Source: Streptomyces qinglanensis (GTDB lineage: Bacteria; Actinomycetota; Actinomycetes; Streptomycetales; Streptomycetaceae). Taken from it: 64,000 bases of DNA. The position numbers were made by a program, and so were the translations under genes. This document shows, in pieces, positions 37,241-47,687 of the stretch (position 1 is its first letter; each line of letters opens with the position of its first letter). The notes beneath the pieces are model-generated. The model did not search any database and had not been told where the DNA came from. It worked only from the letters and a program-made list of their open reading frames with translations. The stretch is from contig NZ_FOGO01000005.1 of the NCBI RefSeq assembly GCF_900111245.1, positions 354,147 to 418,146 of the forward strand. The letters are read 5' to 3'.

Positions 37241-37429
37241 GGGCTACGCTCCCGTTCGCTGTTCACCTGGTGTGTGCGCGGACGAATACCGCGAGCGTAG
37301 TTCACCGTGGGCCGCCGACCGGTGCGAACGGGCGCCGCGCCCGCGCCGGGAATCACCACATCGGCTCAGGTGGGCCGGGCGGGGAGCCCCCTCCGCCCTT
37401 CCGGCTCCACCCGGGCGTGGCCGCCCGCA

Positions 37430-37517
37430 CCCCGGACGGGCCGCTCCCCGGACGGCCCGCTCCCCGGACGCCCCGCGCGCCGGGGAGGCGCGGGCGCCGC
37501 GGAGGCGCGGGCGCCAC
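37430..37517. repeat. Two short tandem repeat sets between NUDIX and STAND genes
   Basis: Three 16-bp units of CCCCGGACGGSCCGCT type (37430-37477), then two 17-bp units GGAGGCGCGGGCGCCRC (37484-37517). They sit in a 304-base gap with no gene. Confidence 0.8.
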
Positions 37518-37544
37518 AGGGGCGTCTCCCGCAGGCGGGGCGGG

Positions 37545-38191
37545 CTACATCGGGTCGAAGGGCCGGGCGGGCCAGGGGGCTTGGGCCGGGCGCAGCGCAC
37601 CCAGGCCGCCGCCGCTGGAGAGCGCGGCGCTCAGCGCCAGGCATCCGACCACGAGGCAGTTGTTGTGCAACTGCCCGGCGAGCGCCCCCCGCACCAGTTC
37701 CTCCATCGGCACCCTGGCCAGCTCCATGTCGGCCTCTTCGCCGGAGACCTCGAAGCGCGCCCCCTCGGCCTCGGACAGCCGCCGGGCCAGGAAGATCCGT
37801 ACGGCTTCGTCGCTGCCGCCGGGGGTGGTGTAGACGTCGACCAGGACCCGCCAGTCCTCGGCCCGGACGTGGGCCTCCTCGTACAGCTCCCGCTGCGCGG
37901 CGGCCAGCGGGTTCTCGCCGGGGACGTCCAGCAGCCCGGCCGGGATCTCCCACAGCTTCTCGCGGACGGGGTGCCGGTACTGGCTGAGGACCAGCACGTG
38001 GTCCTGGTCGTCCAGGGCCAGCACGGCGACCGAACCGGGGTGGGTCTGGTAGTCGCGGCTGGCGGCGACCCCGTCGGGCATGACGACGTGGTCGGTGCGG
38101 ACCCCCGTCTTGGCGCCCTGGAACGGCGTGGAGGTCGCGGTGACCTCCCACTCCTCGGGGGTGTCGGCGATGCGGGACGCGGACACGGCGC

Positions 38192-38195
<4 letters not shown>
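37545..38195 (-). CDS. NUDIX hydrolase, ADP-ribose pyrophosphatase type
   Basis: 216 residues. The NUDIX box is [20 protein letters not shown] with the following EAHV. Upstream is [17 protein letters not shown], the ADP-ribose pyrophosphatase substrate loop. Downstream, the [17 protein letters not shown] pattern is also typical of that group. It hydrolyses ADP-ribose to AMP and ribose phosphate. The GTG start overlaps the pyrG stop as GTGA. The C-terminal 30 residues are Gly/Ala/Pro-rich. Confidence 0.92.
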
Positions 38196-39841
<1,646 letters not shown>

Positions 39842-40255
39842 GGCCAAGAGGGGGCTCCCGTGGTCGCTTGGTGGGGTGCGATGGCTGCGTCCCGGGGGTG
39901 ACCCGGAGGGCCTCGCTGCGGTTCGGGGGGCTGCCGTCTCGAACACTTCGCGTTCGCGCGCCCACCGCTCCACGGGCTACCAGCGTAACAGTGCCGAGGG
40001 GGCGGTGCCGCTGCCGAGGCACGTCGGCGGGTGGGGGTCGCGGCCGGGTGCGCCCCAGGGTGACGGGAGAGTCGCAGCAGGTGAAGCCCTCGGTCAAGCT
40101 CACCCCATCGGCGCAGCCGGACTCAGCCGACCGTCGGGCGGAAGGGATCGCTGCGTCGTATCCTGCACGGACACTTGCCTGGGGACAGGCAGAAACTCAC
40201 AGGTCATCCAGCACGTCCCGCGGGGGCGTCGCAGTTCGTTCGACTGGAGATGCAC
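39842..40255. other. Divergent regulatory region between pyrG and the GH15 gene
   Basis: 414 bases without a supported gene. Near the GH15 end are TATCCT (about 40160) and a small hairpin TGCCTG-GGGA-CAGGCA (40176-40191), which may shape the leader. No known riboswitch pattern was recognised upstream of pyrG. Confidence 0.4.
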
Positions 40256-42079
40256 GTGGCTGGGCGCATCGAAGATTACGCACTCATCGGGGATATGCAG
40301 ACTGCGGCCCTGATCGGCAGGGACGGCTCGGCCGACTGGCTCTGCCTACCCCGCTTCGACTCCCATGCGGTGTTCGCCGGGCTGCTCGGCACCGAGGAGC
40401 ACGGGTTCTGGCGGGTGGGTCCGGCACACCCGGCCGGCGGCGACCCGCCACCGGCCGACCGCCGCCGCTACCGGGGGGACTCCCTCGTACTGGAATCGGA
40501 GTGGGACACCCCTCGGGGTACCGTCCGGATCATCGACTTCATGCCTCCGCGTGAGAACCACGCACCGCAGTTGGTGCGCATCGTGGAGGGCGTCAGCGGG
40601 CGGGTGCGGATGCGCTCGGCGCTGCGGATGCGGTTCTCCTACGGCTGGGTGGTGCCGTGGGTGCACAAGGAGGGACGGCGCACGGTCGCCGTCGCCGGGC
40701 CGGACTCGGTCTGGCTGGACACCGAGGCCGACACCTACGGCAAAGACCTGACGACCTACTCCGACTTCACCGTCGGCCCCGGCGACCGGGTGGCGTTCAC
40801 CATCAGCTGGGAGGCGTCGCACCGGCCCGCTCCGGAGCTGCCCGAGCCGGAGGAGGCGCTGCGCACCACCGAGGACTTCTGGCGCGAGTGGGTCGAGACC
40901 TGCACGTACCACGGGCCCTACCGGGAGGCCGTGGTGCGCTCGCTGATCACGCTCAAGGCGCTGACCTACGCGCCCACCGGTGGGATCGTCGCCGCGCCGA
41001 CCACCTCGCTGCCGGAGGAGATCGGCGGGGTACGGAACTGGGACTACCGCTTCACCTGGCTGAGGGACGCGGCCATCACCCTCTCCTCCCTCCTGCGCAC
41101 CGGGTACCGCGAAGAGGCCCGCGCGTGGCGCGAGTGGCTGCTGCGTGCCGTCGCGGGCGATCCGGAGAACCTCCAGATCATGTACGGCATCGCGGGCGAA
41201 CGCGAACTGTCCGAGGCCGAGTTGAGCTGGCTGCCGGGGTACGAGGGATCCAAGCCGGTGCGGGTGGGCAACGGCGCGGCGGGTCAGCTCCAGCTCGATG
41301 TGTACGGCGAGATGGTCGAGGCACTGCACCTGGGCCATATGACGGGCCTGGCGCGCAACGACTACGCCCAACTGCTCCAGCTCAAGCTGATCGGCTATCT
41401 GGAGGACCACTGGGAGGAGAAGGACGAGGGCATCTGGGAGGTGCGCGGCCCGCGCCGGCACTTCGTGCACTCCAAGGTGATGGCCTGGGTGGCCGTCGAC
41501 CGCACGGTCAAGCTCATCGAGTCGGGCGACGTGGACGGGCCGCTGGAGCGGTGGCGGAATCTGCGGGACGAGATCCACCGCCAGGTCTGCGAGAAGGGCT
41601 ACGACAAGGAACGGAACACCTTCACCCAGTCCTACGGCTCCAAGGAGCTGGACGCCTCGCTGCTGCTGATCCCGCAGATGGGCTTCCTGCCGCCGGACGA
41701 CAAGCGGGTGATCGGCACCATCGAGGCCATCCAGCGGGAGTTGACCACCGAGGACGGCTTCGTACTGCGCTACCCCACCAGCAGCGAGGCGGGCGCCGAC
41801 GGCACGGCCGAGAACGTGGACGGCCTCGCGGGCGAGGAGGGGGCCTTCCTGGCCTGCTCGTTCTGGCTCGCCGACGACCTGGCGATGATCGGCAGGGTGG
41901 ACGAGGCCCGGAAGCTGTTCGAGAAGCTGCTGGCACTGCGCAACGACGTGGGTCTGCTGGCCGAGGAGTGGGACTCGGCGCGCCAGCGGCAGGTCGGCAA
42001 CTTCCCGCAGGCGTTCAGCCACGTCCCTCTGATCGACACCGCGCTGCGGCTGACCGCATCAGGGGCGTACGGGGTCTGA
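40256..42079 (+). CDS. Glycoside hydrolase family 15 (glucoamylase/trehalase-like)
   Basis: 607 residues, cytoplasmic (no signal peptide). The N-terminal beta-sandwich starts GRIEDYALIGDMQTAALIGR. The catalytic (alpha/alpha)6 barrel carries GVRNWDYRFTWLRDAA and, near the end, LLAEEWDSARQRQVGNFPQA, which hold the acid/base residues. Close actinobacterial relatives include trehalases, so trehalose is a likely substrate; maltooligosaccharides are possible. The GTG with GGAG six bases upstream is chosen over an ATG six bases earlier that the GGAG abuts. The terminator overlaps the stop codon. Confidence 0.9.
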   Translation: MAGRIEDYALIGDMQTAALIGRDGSADWLCLPRFDSHAVFAGLLGTEEHGFWRVGPAHPAGGDPPPADRRRYRGDSLVLESEWDTPRGTVRIIDFMPPRENHAPQLVRIVEGVSGRVRMRSALRMRFSYGWVVPWVHKEGRRTVAVAGPDSVWLDTEADTYGKDLTTYSDFTVGPGDRVAFTISWEASHRPAPELPEPEEALRTTEDFWREWVETCTYHGPYREAVVRSLITLKALTYAPTGGIVAAPTTSLPEEIGGVRNWDYRFTWLRDAAITLSSLLRTGYREEARAWREWLLRAVAGDPENLQIMYGIAGERELSEAELSWLPGYEGSKPVRVGNGAAGQLQLDVYGEMVEALHLGHMTGLARNDYAQLLQLKLIGYLEDHWEEKDEGIWEVRGPRRHFVHSKVMAWVAVDRTVKLIESGDVDGPLERWRNLRDEIHRQVCEKGYDKERNTFTQSYGSKELDASLLLIPQMGFLPPDDKRVIGTIEAIQRELTTEDGFVLRYPTSSEAGADGTAENVDGLAGEEGAFLACSFWLADDLAMIGRVDEARKLFEKLLALRNDVGLLAEEWDSARQRQVGNFPQAFSHVPLIDTALRLTASGAYGV

Positions 42080-42090
42080 CCGTACGCCCC
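42062..42090 (+). terminator. Intrinsic terminator overlapping the GH15 stop codon
   Basis: Perfect 11-bp stem GGGGCGTACGG / CCGTACGCCCC, whose loop contains the TGA stop, followed by GTTTT. Confidence 0.85.
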
Positions 42091-42200
42091 GTTTTGGGTG
42101 CCCGGTGCGCGGGTGCGCGCCGGGCGGCCCCCGGTACGGGTCGCCGGGCACCTCGTGGTGCGAGTCGCCCGGCGGTCCGCAGCGGCGGCCGGCGCCGGGC

Positions 42201-43427
42201 TCAGCGGTCCGCGACGGCCCGGGTCACCTCGTCGTACACACCGAGGACCAGCGCCGCCGTGGCGTCCTCGCCGGGCCAGGTGCGCGCCTGGGCGCGGCCC
42301 GCCGCGCCCAGCGCGGCACGGCGGGCCGGGTCGGCCAGCAGACCCAGCACGGCGGAGGCGAGCGAGTCCGCGTCGCCGCAGGGGACCAGTACGGCGGCGG
42401 TGCCGACCAGTTCGGGGACCCCGCCGCTCGCCGCCGCGACCAGCGGCACTCCCGCGCGCAGGGCTTCCTGGGCGACCAGCGACGGCCCCCGGCAGCGGGT
42501 GGGCTGCAGCGCGATGTCGGCCTCCGCCAGCAGCCGCAGTGCGTCGTCCCGCCGTCCCAGCAGCCGTACCGGCAGCTTCTCCTCGTCGATGCGGCGCTGC
42601 AGCGCGCCCCGCCCGGGGCCCTCACCCGCGACGGCGAGCAGCGGTGCGGGGCTGAGGCCGCGCCAGGCACGGGAAGCGGTCAACGCGGTGTCGTGGCCGC
42701 GCCGCCCGTCCAGCCGGCCGACGGCCACCAGCAGCGGCCGGTCCGCCGCCCCGACTCCCGCGCGCGCCGTGCTCCGAAGCGCCTCCTCGGCTGCCGCGTC
42801 CTCCCGGTCCGACGACGGCCCGGCCCCGGTCAGCGGGACGGGTGCCGGGGCAAGGCGTGCGTCCCTGGCTCCGCTGCGGCGCGCGGCGTCGACGAGTTCG
42901 GTGGTGGTTCCCAGGACGACGGTCGCGGCACGGGCCACCCGCCGGAGCAGGAGCCGGGTCACCAGGTCGTGGGCGGCGTCCGCCCGCGAGGCATGTCCGG
43001 GTCCGGGTCCGGCGCGCGGCAGGGCGTACCAGGTGACCACGAGCGGCACCGGGCTCCGCCGCCTGCCGAGCGCGAGGGCGGCCAGCAGCCCGGCGCGCAG
43101 GCCGTGCGCGTGGACGAGGTCCGCTTCCGTGCAGACCGCGCGCAGCCGGGCCACCGCGTCGGCCTCCGTACGTCCGGGGAGGGCGGTGAACTCCGCGCCG
43201 GTTCCGGTGAACGAGTGCCGCAGCGCCGCGTCGTGCCGGGTGCACACCGTCACCCGCACCCCGCGCGCTGTCAGTCCGCGGGCGAGCGCACGCGCGTGGG
43301 CCGCAGTCCGCGCCGAGGGCGCGTGCGGCCCGTCGGCCGCCACGCCGCCCCCGAGCACATGCACGGCGTGCGGCGGCCGCGCACCGACCGCGGGCCGACG
43401 CGAGGCGTGGGTACGGCTCGGGCTCAC
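42201..43427 (-). CDS. Glycosyltransferase family 4
   Basis: 408 residues from the GTG that follows GGGAG. A longer frame could start at 43553, but that start lies inside a strong hairpin. The N-terminal domain contains AAHARALARGLTARGVRVTV and HAHGLRAGLLAALAL. The donor domain has LLVAVGRLDGRRGHDTAL, then AVAGEGPGRGAL and SLVAQEALRAGVPLVAAASGG with the E-X7-E-type motif. Sugar and acceptor are unknown. It is convergent with the GH15 gene and downstream of recN, from which two hairpins separate it. Confidence 0.82.
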   Translation of the reverse strand: MSPSRTHASRRPAVGARPPHAVHVLGGGVAADGPHAPSARTAAHARALARGLTARGVRVTVCTRHDAALRHSFTGTGAEFTALPGRTEADAVARLRAVCTEADLVHAHGLRAGLLAALALGRRRSPVPLVVTWYALPRAGPGPGHASRADAAHDLVTRLLLRRVARAATVVLGTTTELVDAARRSGARDARLAPAPVPLTGAGPSSDREDAAAEEALRSTARAGVGAADRPLLVAVGRLDGRRGHDTALTASRAWRGLSPAPLLAVAGEGPGRGALQRRIDEEKLPVRLLGRRDDALRLLAEADIALQPTRCRGPSLVAQEALRAGVPLVAAASGGVPELVGTAAVLVPCGDADSLASAVLGLLADPARRAALGAAGRAQARTWPGEDATAALVLGVYDEVTRAVADR

Positions 43428-43541
43428 GGCGGAGGAGCTCCCTGGGTCGGGGGTGGGCGCATGCGTGCCCAGGATGCCAGGCGAACCGGGACCGGTGGGC
43501 CGCCGTACGGACCTCGGCGCCGCCACGGCAGGACGCACATC

Positions 43542-43573
43542 CCGCGCTCTCACTCACACGAGTGAGAGCGCGG
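43542..43573. terminator. Perfect 14-bp hairpin upstream of the GT4 gene
   Basis: CCGCGCTCTCACTC / GAGTGAGAGCGCGG around the loop ACAC. It lies between recN and the GT4 gene, so it either backs up the recN terminator or folds in the GT4 leader. No other feature is seen in the 392-base gap apart from the recN terminator. Confidence 0.7.
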
Positions 43574-43792
43574 AAGGCCGAGTCGGGCGCCCCCCTCCCG
43601 GGCGCGCGCTCCGCCCCGCGAGGCCGGGCGCACGGCGTGCCGTCCTGCGACGGCACCGACCGGCGGTGCGGACCCGGCCGTGCGCGGAACGGCTCACGGA
43701 CGGGAGCGGCGCGCCACCGGGCGGCGGGCCGGCGCGGGGGCCACCGGGGGGAGCGGTGGCCCCGGGAGAGCGGGCCGCGCCGGAGGACGGGC

Positions 43793-43812
43793 CGCGGTGC
43801 TGCCGCACCGCG
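43793..43812 (-). terminator. Short hairpin just after recN
   Basis: CGCGGTGC-TGCC-GCACCGCG, 7 bases past the recN stop. Confidence 0.6.
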
Positions 43813-43819
43813 CGGCGGC

Positions 43820-45562
43820 TCACAGACCGCCGCGGGCCGCTTCCAGAAGTTCCTCGGCGTGCGCACGCGCGAGTTCGGAGTCCTCCTGACCCGCGAGCAT
43901 CCGGGACAGCTCGCGCACCCGCTCCTCGCCGTCCATGACCCGGACACCGCTGCGGGTCACCGATCCGTCGTCGGTCTTCTGCACCACCAGGTGCCGGTCG
44001 GCGAACGCCGCGACCTGCGGCAGGTGCGTGACCACCACGACCTGCGCCGACCGGGCCAGCCGCGCCAGCCTGCGTCCGACCTCGACCGCCGCCTTGCCTC
44101 CGACACCCGCGTCGACCTCGTCGAACAGATAGGTCGGCACCGGATCGGAGTCGGCGAAGACCACTTCCACGGCGAGCATCACCCGGGACAGCTCCCCGCC
44201 GGAGGCGCCCTTGGCGATGGGCCGGGGCGGCGCGCCCGGGTGCGGGGCGAGCAGCAGTTCGACCTCGTCCGTGCCGTGCGGCCCGAACGCCACCGTGCGT
44301 CCGTCGACCTCGATGCCGTCCGGATCCTCGGTGTGCTTGAGCGCGAAGCTGACTCGGGCGTGCGGCATGGCCAGCTCCGCCAGCTCCTCGGTCACCGCGT
44401 CCGCGAACCGCTCGGCGGCGTCCGCACGCGCCTCACCGAGGGTACGGGCGAGGGAACCGAGTTCGGCACGGAGCGCGTCCCGCTCGGCACCCAGCTCACC
44501 GATCCGGTCGTCGTCGCCCTCCAGCTCGGCCAACCGCTCGGCGCCCTCCCGGGCCCAGCCGAGCACGGCGGCGATGTCCTCGCCGTACTTGCGGGTGAGC
44601 TGCGCGAGTACCGCACGGCGCTCCTCGACCGCGGCCAGGCGGAGCGGATCGGCGTCCAGGTCGTCGGCGTATCCGGCCAGTTCGCCCGCGATGTCGGAGA
44701 GCAGGATGTGCACCTCGCCCAGCCGGTCGGCGAGCGCGGCCAGCGCCGGATCGTGCGCCCGCACCGCTTCCAGCGCGCGGTGCGCCCCGGCGACGAGGGT
44801 GGCCGCCTCGACGCCTTCCGGGTCGGCGGGGTCCCCGGCCAGCGCGCCGTGCGCGGTGGTCGCGGCGGAGGCCAGCGCCTCGGCGTGGCCCAGCCGTTCG
44901 GCCTCGGCCGCCAGCTCGGTGTCCTCACCCGAGCGCGGCTCGGCGGCCTCGACCTCCTGGATCCCGAAGCGCAGCAGGTCGGCCTCCTGGGCGCGTTCGC
45001 GGGCCCGGGTGGTCAGCTCCTCCCACTCCGCGGCGACGGCCCGCAGCCTGCGGTACGCCTCCTGGTAGGCGGCCAGCGGCCGGGCCACCGCCTCGCCCGC
45101 GTAGCGGTCCAGCGCCTCGCGCTGCCGCGCGGCCCGCAGCAGGCCCTGCTGATCGGTCTGCCCGTGCACGGCCACCAAGTCGTCGCCCAACTCCGCGAGC
45201 AGCCCGGCCGGCACCGAACGCCCGCCCACATGGGCCCGCGACCGACCTTCGGCCGAGACGGTGCGGCTGACCAGCAACGCCCCCTCGTCCAGTTCCGCGC
45301 CCGCCTCCTCGGCCCGGCGCGCCGCCGGCGCGTCCGGAGCCAGCGCGATCCGGCCCTCGACGAGGGCGGACCTGGCGCCGACCCGGACCAGCCCGGCGTC
45401 GGCACGCCCACCGAGCAGCAGCCCGAGGCTCGTGACGACCATGGTCTTCCCGGCGCCGGTCTCGCCGGTCACCGCGGTGAAGCCGGGGGACAGCTCGACA
45501 ACGGCGTCGTCGATCACGCCCAGGGCTTTGATCCGCATCTCCTCCAACACGGATACGACCAT
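43820..45562 (-). CDS. recN: DNA repair protein RecN
   Basis: 580 residues, SMC-like ATPase for double-strand-break repair. The N-terminal start MRIKALGVIDDAVVELSPGF and P-loop TGETGAGKTMVV are diagnostic. Coiled-coil arms span about residues 160-360. The C-terminal signature GASGGELSRVMLA, Walker B YLFDEVDAGVGGKAA and VVVTHLPQVAAFADRH complete the ATPase head. The ATG at MVVSVLEEM is used. It has its own promoter region because a 19-bp terminator separates it from nadK. No complete LexA box is visible upstream. Confidence 0.95.
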   Translation of the reverse strand: MVVSVLEEMRIKALGVIDDAVVELSPGFTAVTGETGAGKTMVVTSLGLLLGGRADAGLVRVGARSALVEGRIALAPDAPAARRAEEAGAELDEGALLVSRTVSAEGRSRAHVGGRSVPAGLLAELGDDLVAVHGQTDQQGLLRAARQREALDRYAGEAVARPLAAYQEAYRRLRAVAAEWEELTTRARERAQEADLLRFGIQEVEAAEPRSGEDTELAAEAERLGHAEALASAATTAHGALAGDPADPEGVEAATLVAGAHRALEAVRAHDPALAALADRLGEVHILLSDIAGELAGYADDLDADPLRLAAVEERRAVLAQLTRKYGEDIAAVLGWAREGAERLAELEGDDDRIGELGAERDALRAELGSLARTLGEARADAAERFADAVTEELAELAMPHARVSFALKHTEDPDGIEVDGRTVAFGPHGTDEVELLLAPHPGAPPRPIAKGASGGELSRVMLAVEVVFADSDPVPTYLFDEVDAGVGGKAAVEVGRRLARLARSAQVVVVTHLPQVAAFADRHLVVQKTDDGSVTRSGVRVMDGEERVRELSRMLAGQEDSELARAHAEELLEAARGGL

Positions 45563-45718
45563 ACGAGGTCCCCGCGCACCGGCCACACCTGTGGTCCGGG
45601 TGGTGGCCGGATCGTGGAGCGGGGCCGCGGCGGAATTCGACCGGCATTGCACCGGCATATCCGTTTCCTCCCCCACCGTCTCGGTCCGGGCTCCCCCGTC
45701 GCCCCGCGCGCGGTTCCC

Positions 45719-45766
45719 CACCGCCCCGGGAGCCGCGCTCGCCACCGCCCCGGGAGCGGCGCTCGC
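45719..45766. repeat. 24-bp tandem duplication upstream of recN
   Basis: Two adjacent 24-base copies beginning CACCGCCCCGGGAGC, differing at one base (45719-45742 and 45743-45766). They lie in the recN upstream gap (45563-45879). Confidence 0.8.
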
Positions 45767-45830
45767 CGCCGCACGAGCAGCGCCACCGCTCCGCGCCGGC
45801 CGGCCCCCTGCGGCAGGCCCCACGTCGTGT

Positions 45831-45874
45831 CGGCGGAGCCCCGTCCGCCCTGCCCGGCGGACGGGGCTCCGCCG
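45831..45874 (-). terminator. Very strong terminator after nadK
   Basis: Perfect 19-bp stem CGGCGGAGCCCCGTCCGCC / GGCGGACGGGGCTCCGCCG with a 6-base loop, starting 6 bases past the nadK stop. Confidence 0.88.
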
Positions 45875-45879
45875 AGGAC

Positions 45880-46881
45880 CTAGCGCGGCGCCCCGCGCCA
45901 GCCCGTGACGGGCAGCGCGAACTTGGCGACCAGGCGGTCGGTGAACGAGGCATGGTGCAGCCGCGCCAGCCGTACCGGCACCGCACCGCGCCGCACCTCC
46001 ACCCGCGCCCCGGCGGGGAGTTCGACGCTGCGCCGCCCGTCGGCCCACAGCACCCCGTGCGGCGTCTGGGGCCGTACCTCGACGGCCAGCACCGAATCGG
46101 GTGCGGTGACCAGGGGCTTGGCGAACAGCGCGTGCGCGCTGATCGGCACCATCAGCAGCGCCTCGACCTCCGGCCACACCACCGGTCCCCCCGCGGAGAA
46201 GGCATAGGCCGTGGAGCCGGTGGGGCTGGCGCACACCACGCCGTCCCCGCCGAAGCTGGAGACGGGCCGCCCGTCGACCTCGATGACGACCTCCAGCATC
46301 CGCTCGCGCGCCGCCTTCTCCACCGAGACCTCGTTGAGTGCCCAGTCGGCGTGCACCACCTGGCCGCTGCCGGGGCTGTGCGCGCCGTGGCCGCCGTTGC
46401 GCACCAACACGTCGAGGGTCATCCGCTCCTCGACCTCGTAGGCGCGGGAGACCACGCGGTCCACGACCTGGTCCAGATCGTCGCGCTCGGCCTCGGCGAG
46501 GAAGCCGACCCGGCCGAGGTTGACGCCGAGCATCGGCACGCCCGAGGCGCGGGCGAACTCGGCGCCGCGCAGCAGGGTGCCGTCCCCGCCCAGCACGACC
46601 AGCAGTTCGCAGCCCTCGGCCGCGTCCGGCCGGGCCGAGACGGTCTGCACCCGCTCGGGCAGCGGCAGGTCGGCCGCCTCGTCCGCGAGCACCCGCACTC
46701 CGATCCCGCAGCGCAGCAGCCCCTGGACCACCAGTTCGGCGCTGCGCACGGCGGCCGGTCTGCCGGTGTGCGCGAGCAGGAAGACCGTACGGTCCCCGCC
46801 CGCCGCGCCGGGGTCCGGCACACCGCCCCGGCGGTCACCGGGAGGGTGTGCTGGCTGCGTCGCTCCGCTGTCCTCGGTCAC
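45880..46881 (-). CDS. nadK: NAD kinase
   Basis: 333 residues. Phosphorylates NAD to NADP. The GGDGT motif is in LLVVLGGDGTLLRGAEFA; NLGRVGFLAEAE, the conserved NEVSVEKA and the glycine-rich GDGVVCASPTGSTAYAFSAGG complete the signature. The N-terminal about 40 residues are Gly/Pro-rich. The GTG overlaps the tlyA stop as GTGA. The tlyA-nadK-recN order is conserved in actinobacteria. Confidence 0.95.
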   Translation of the reverse strand: MTEDSGATQPAHPPGDRRGGVPDPGAAGGDRTVFLLAHTGRPAAVRSAELVVQGLLRCGIGVRVLADEAADLPLPERVQTVSARPDAAEGCELLVVLGGDGTLLRGAEFARASGVPMLGVNLGRVGFLAEAERDDLDQVVDRVVSRAYEVEERMTLDVLVRNGGHGAHSPGSGQVVHADWALNEVSVEKAARERMLEVVIEVDGRPVSSFGGDGVVCASPTGSTAYAFSAGGPVVWPEVEALLMVPISAHALFAKPLVTAPDSVLAVEVRPQTPHGVLWADGRRSVELPAGARVEVRRGAVPVRLARLHHASFTDRLVAKFALPVTGWRGAPR

Positions 46882-47684
46882 TTGGGCCCCTCCGCCACCG
46901 CTCGCTCGACTTCGGCCGGGTCGAGGGTGTCGGCCCCGGCACGCAGCCACAGAAAGTATTCGACGTTTCCCGAGGGCCCGGGCAGCGGACTCGAGGTGAC
47001 GCCCAGCGCGCCCAGGCCCAGGGCCGCCGCGTGTCCGGCGACCGTTCGCACGGCCTCGGCGCGCAGCTCCGGGCTGCGGACGACACCTCCGCTGCCCAGC
47101 CGTTCCCTGCCCACTTCGAACTGCGGCTTCACCATCAGCACCAGATCCGCCTCGGGTACGGCGCAGCGGACCAGCGCGGGCAGGACGAGCCCCAGGGGGA
47201 TGAACGACAGGTCACCGACGACGAGTTCCACCGGCTCGCCGTCGATGTCCTCCAACGTCAGTTCCCGGACATTCGTGCGGTCCTTGACGGTGACCCGCGG
47301 GTCGCTCCGCAGCGACCAGGCGAGCTGGCCGTAGCCCACGTCCACCGCGACCACCCGGTCCGCGCCGGCACGCAGCAGCACGTCCGTGAACCCGCCGGTG
47401 GACGCGCCCGCGTCCAGCGCACGCCGGCCGGTCACCCGCAGCCCGCGCGGACCGAACGCCTCCAGGGCTCCGGCGAGCTTGTGGCCGCCGCGCGAGACAT
47501 AGCCCGGATCGCTCTCGTCCGCCTTGACGACCAGCGCGGCACTGGTCTCGACCTGGGTGGCGGATTTGGCCGCGACGTTGCCGCCGACCGTGACCCGGCC
47601 CGCGGCGATCAACTGGCCCGCGTGCTCCCGGGAGCGGGCGAGGTTGCGGCGTACCAGCTCCGCGTCGAGTCGGCGTCGTGCCAC
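46878..47684 (-). CDS. tlyA: TlyA-family rRNA 2'-O-methyltransferase
   Basis: 268 residues, GTG start. An N-terminal S4 domain (RLDAELVRRNLARSREHAGQLI, with AGRVTVGG) precedes an FtsJ-like methyltransferase with the SAM motif LDAGASTGGFTDVLL, a VVAVDVGYGQLAW motif and VVGDLSFIPLGLVLP. TlyA methylates cytidine 2'-OH in 16S and/or 23S rRNA and confers capreomycin sensitivity in mycobacteria. It has also been called a haemolysin. Confidence 0.93.
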   Translation of the reverse strand: MARRRLDAELVRRNLARSREHAGQLIAAGRVTVGGNVAAKSATQVETSAALVVKADESDPGYVSRGGHKLAGALEAFGPRGLRVTGRRALDAGASTGGFTDVLLRAGADRVVAVDVGYGQLAWSLRSDPRVTVKDRTNVRELTLEDIDGEPVELVVGDLSFIPLGLVLPALVRCAVPEADLVLMVKPQFEVGRERLGSGGVVRSPELRAEAVRTVAGHAAALGLGALGVTSSPLPGPSGNVEYFLWLRAGADTLDPAEVERAVAEGPK

Positions 47685-47687
47685 GGT

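Noticed and set aside
43428..43553. 42-codon N-terminal extension of the GT4 glycosyltransferase
   Set aside because: Its GTG start lies inside a 14-bp perfect hairpin and lacks a ribosome site, while a GTG downstream has GGGAG at a good distance.
45563..45700. LexA box upstream of recN
   Set aside because: Only a TCGAATTC half-site is visible; no inverted partner at the right spacing.
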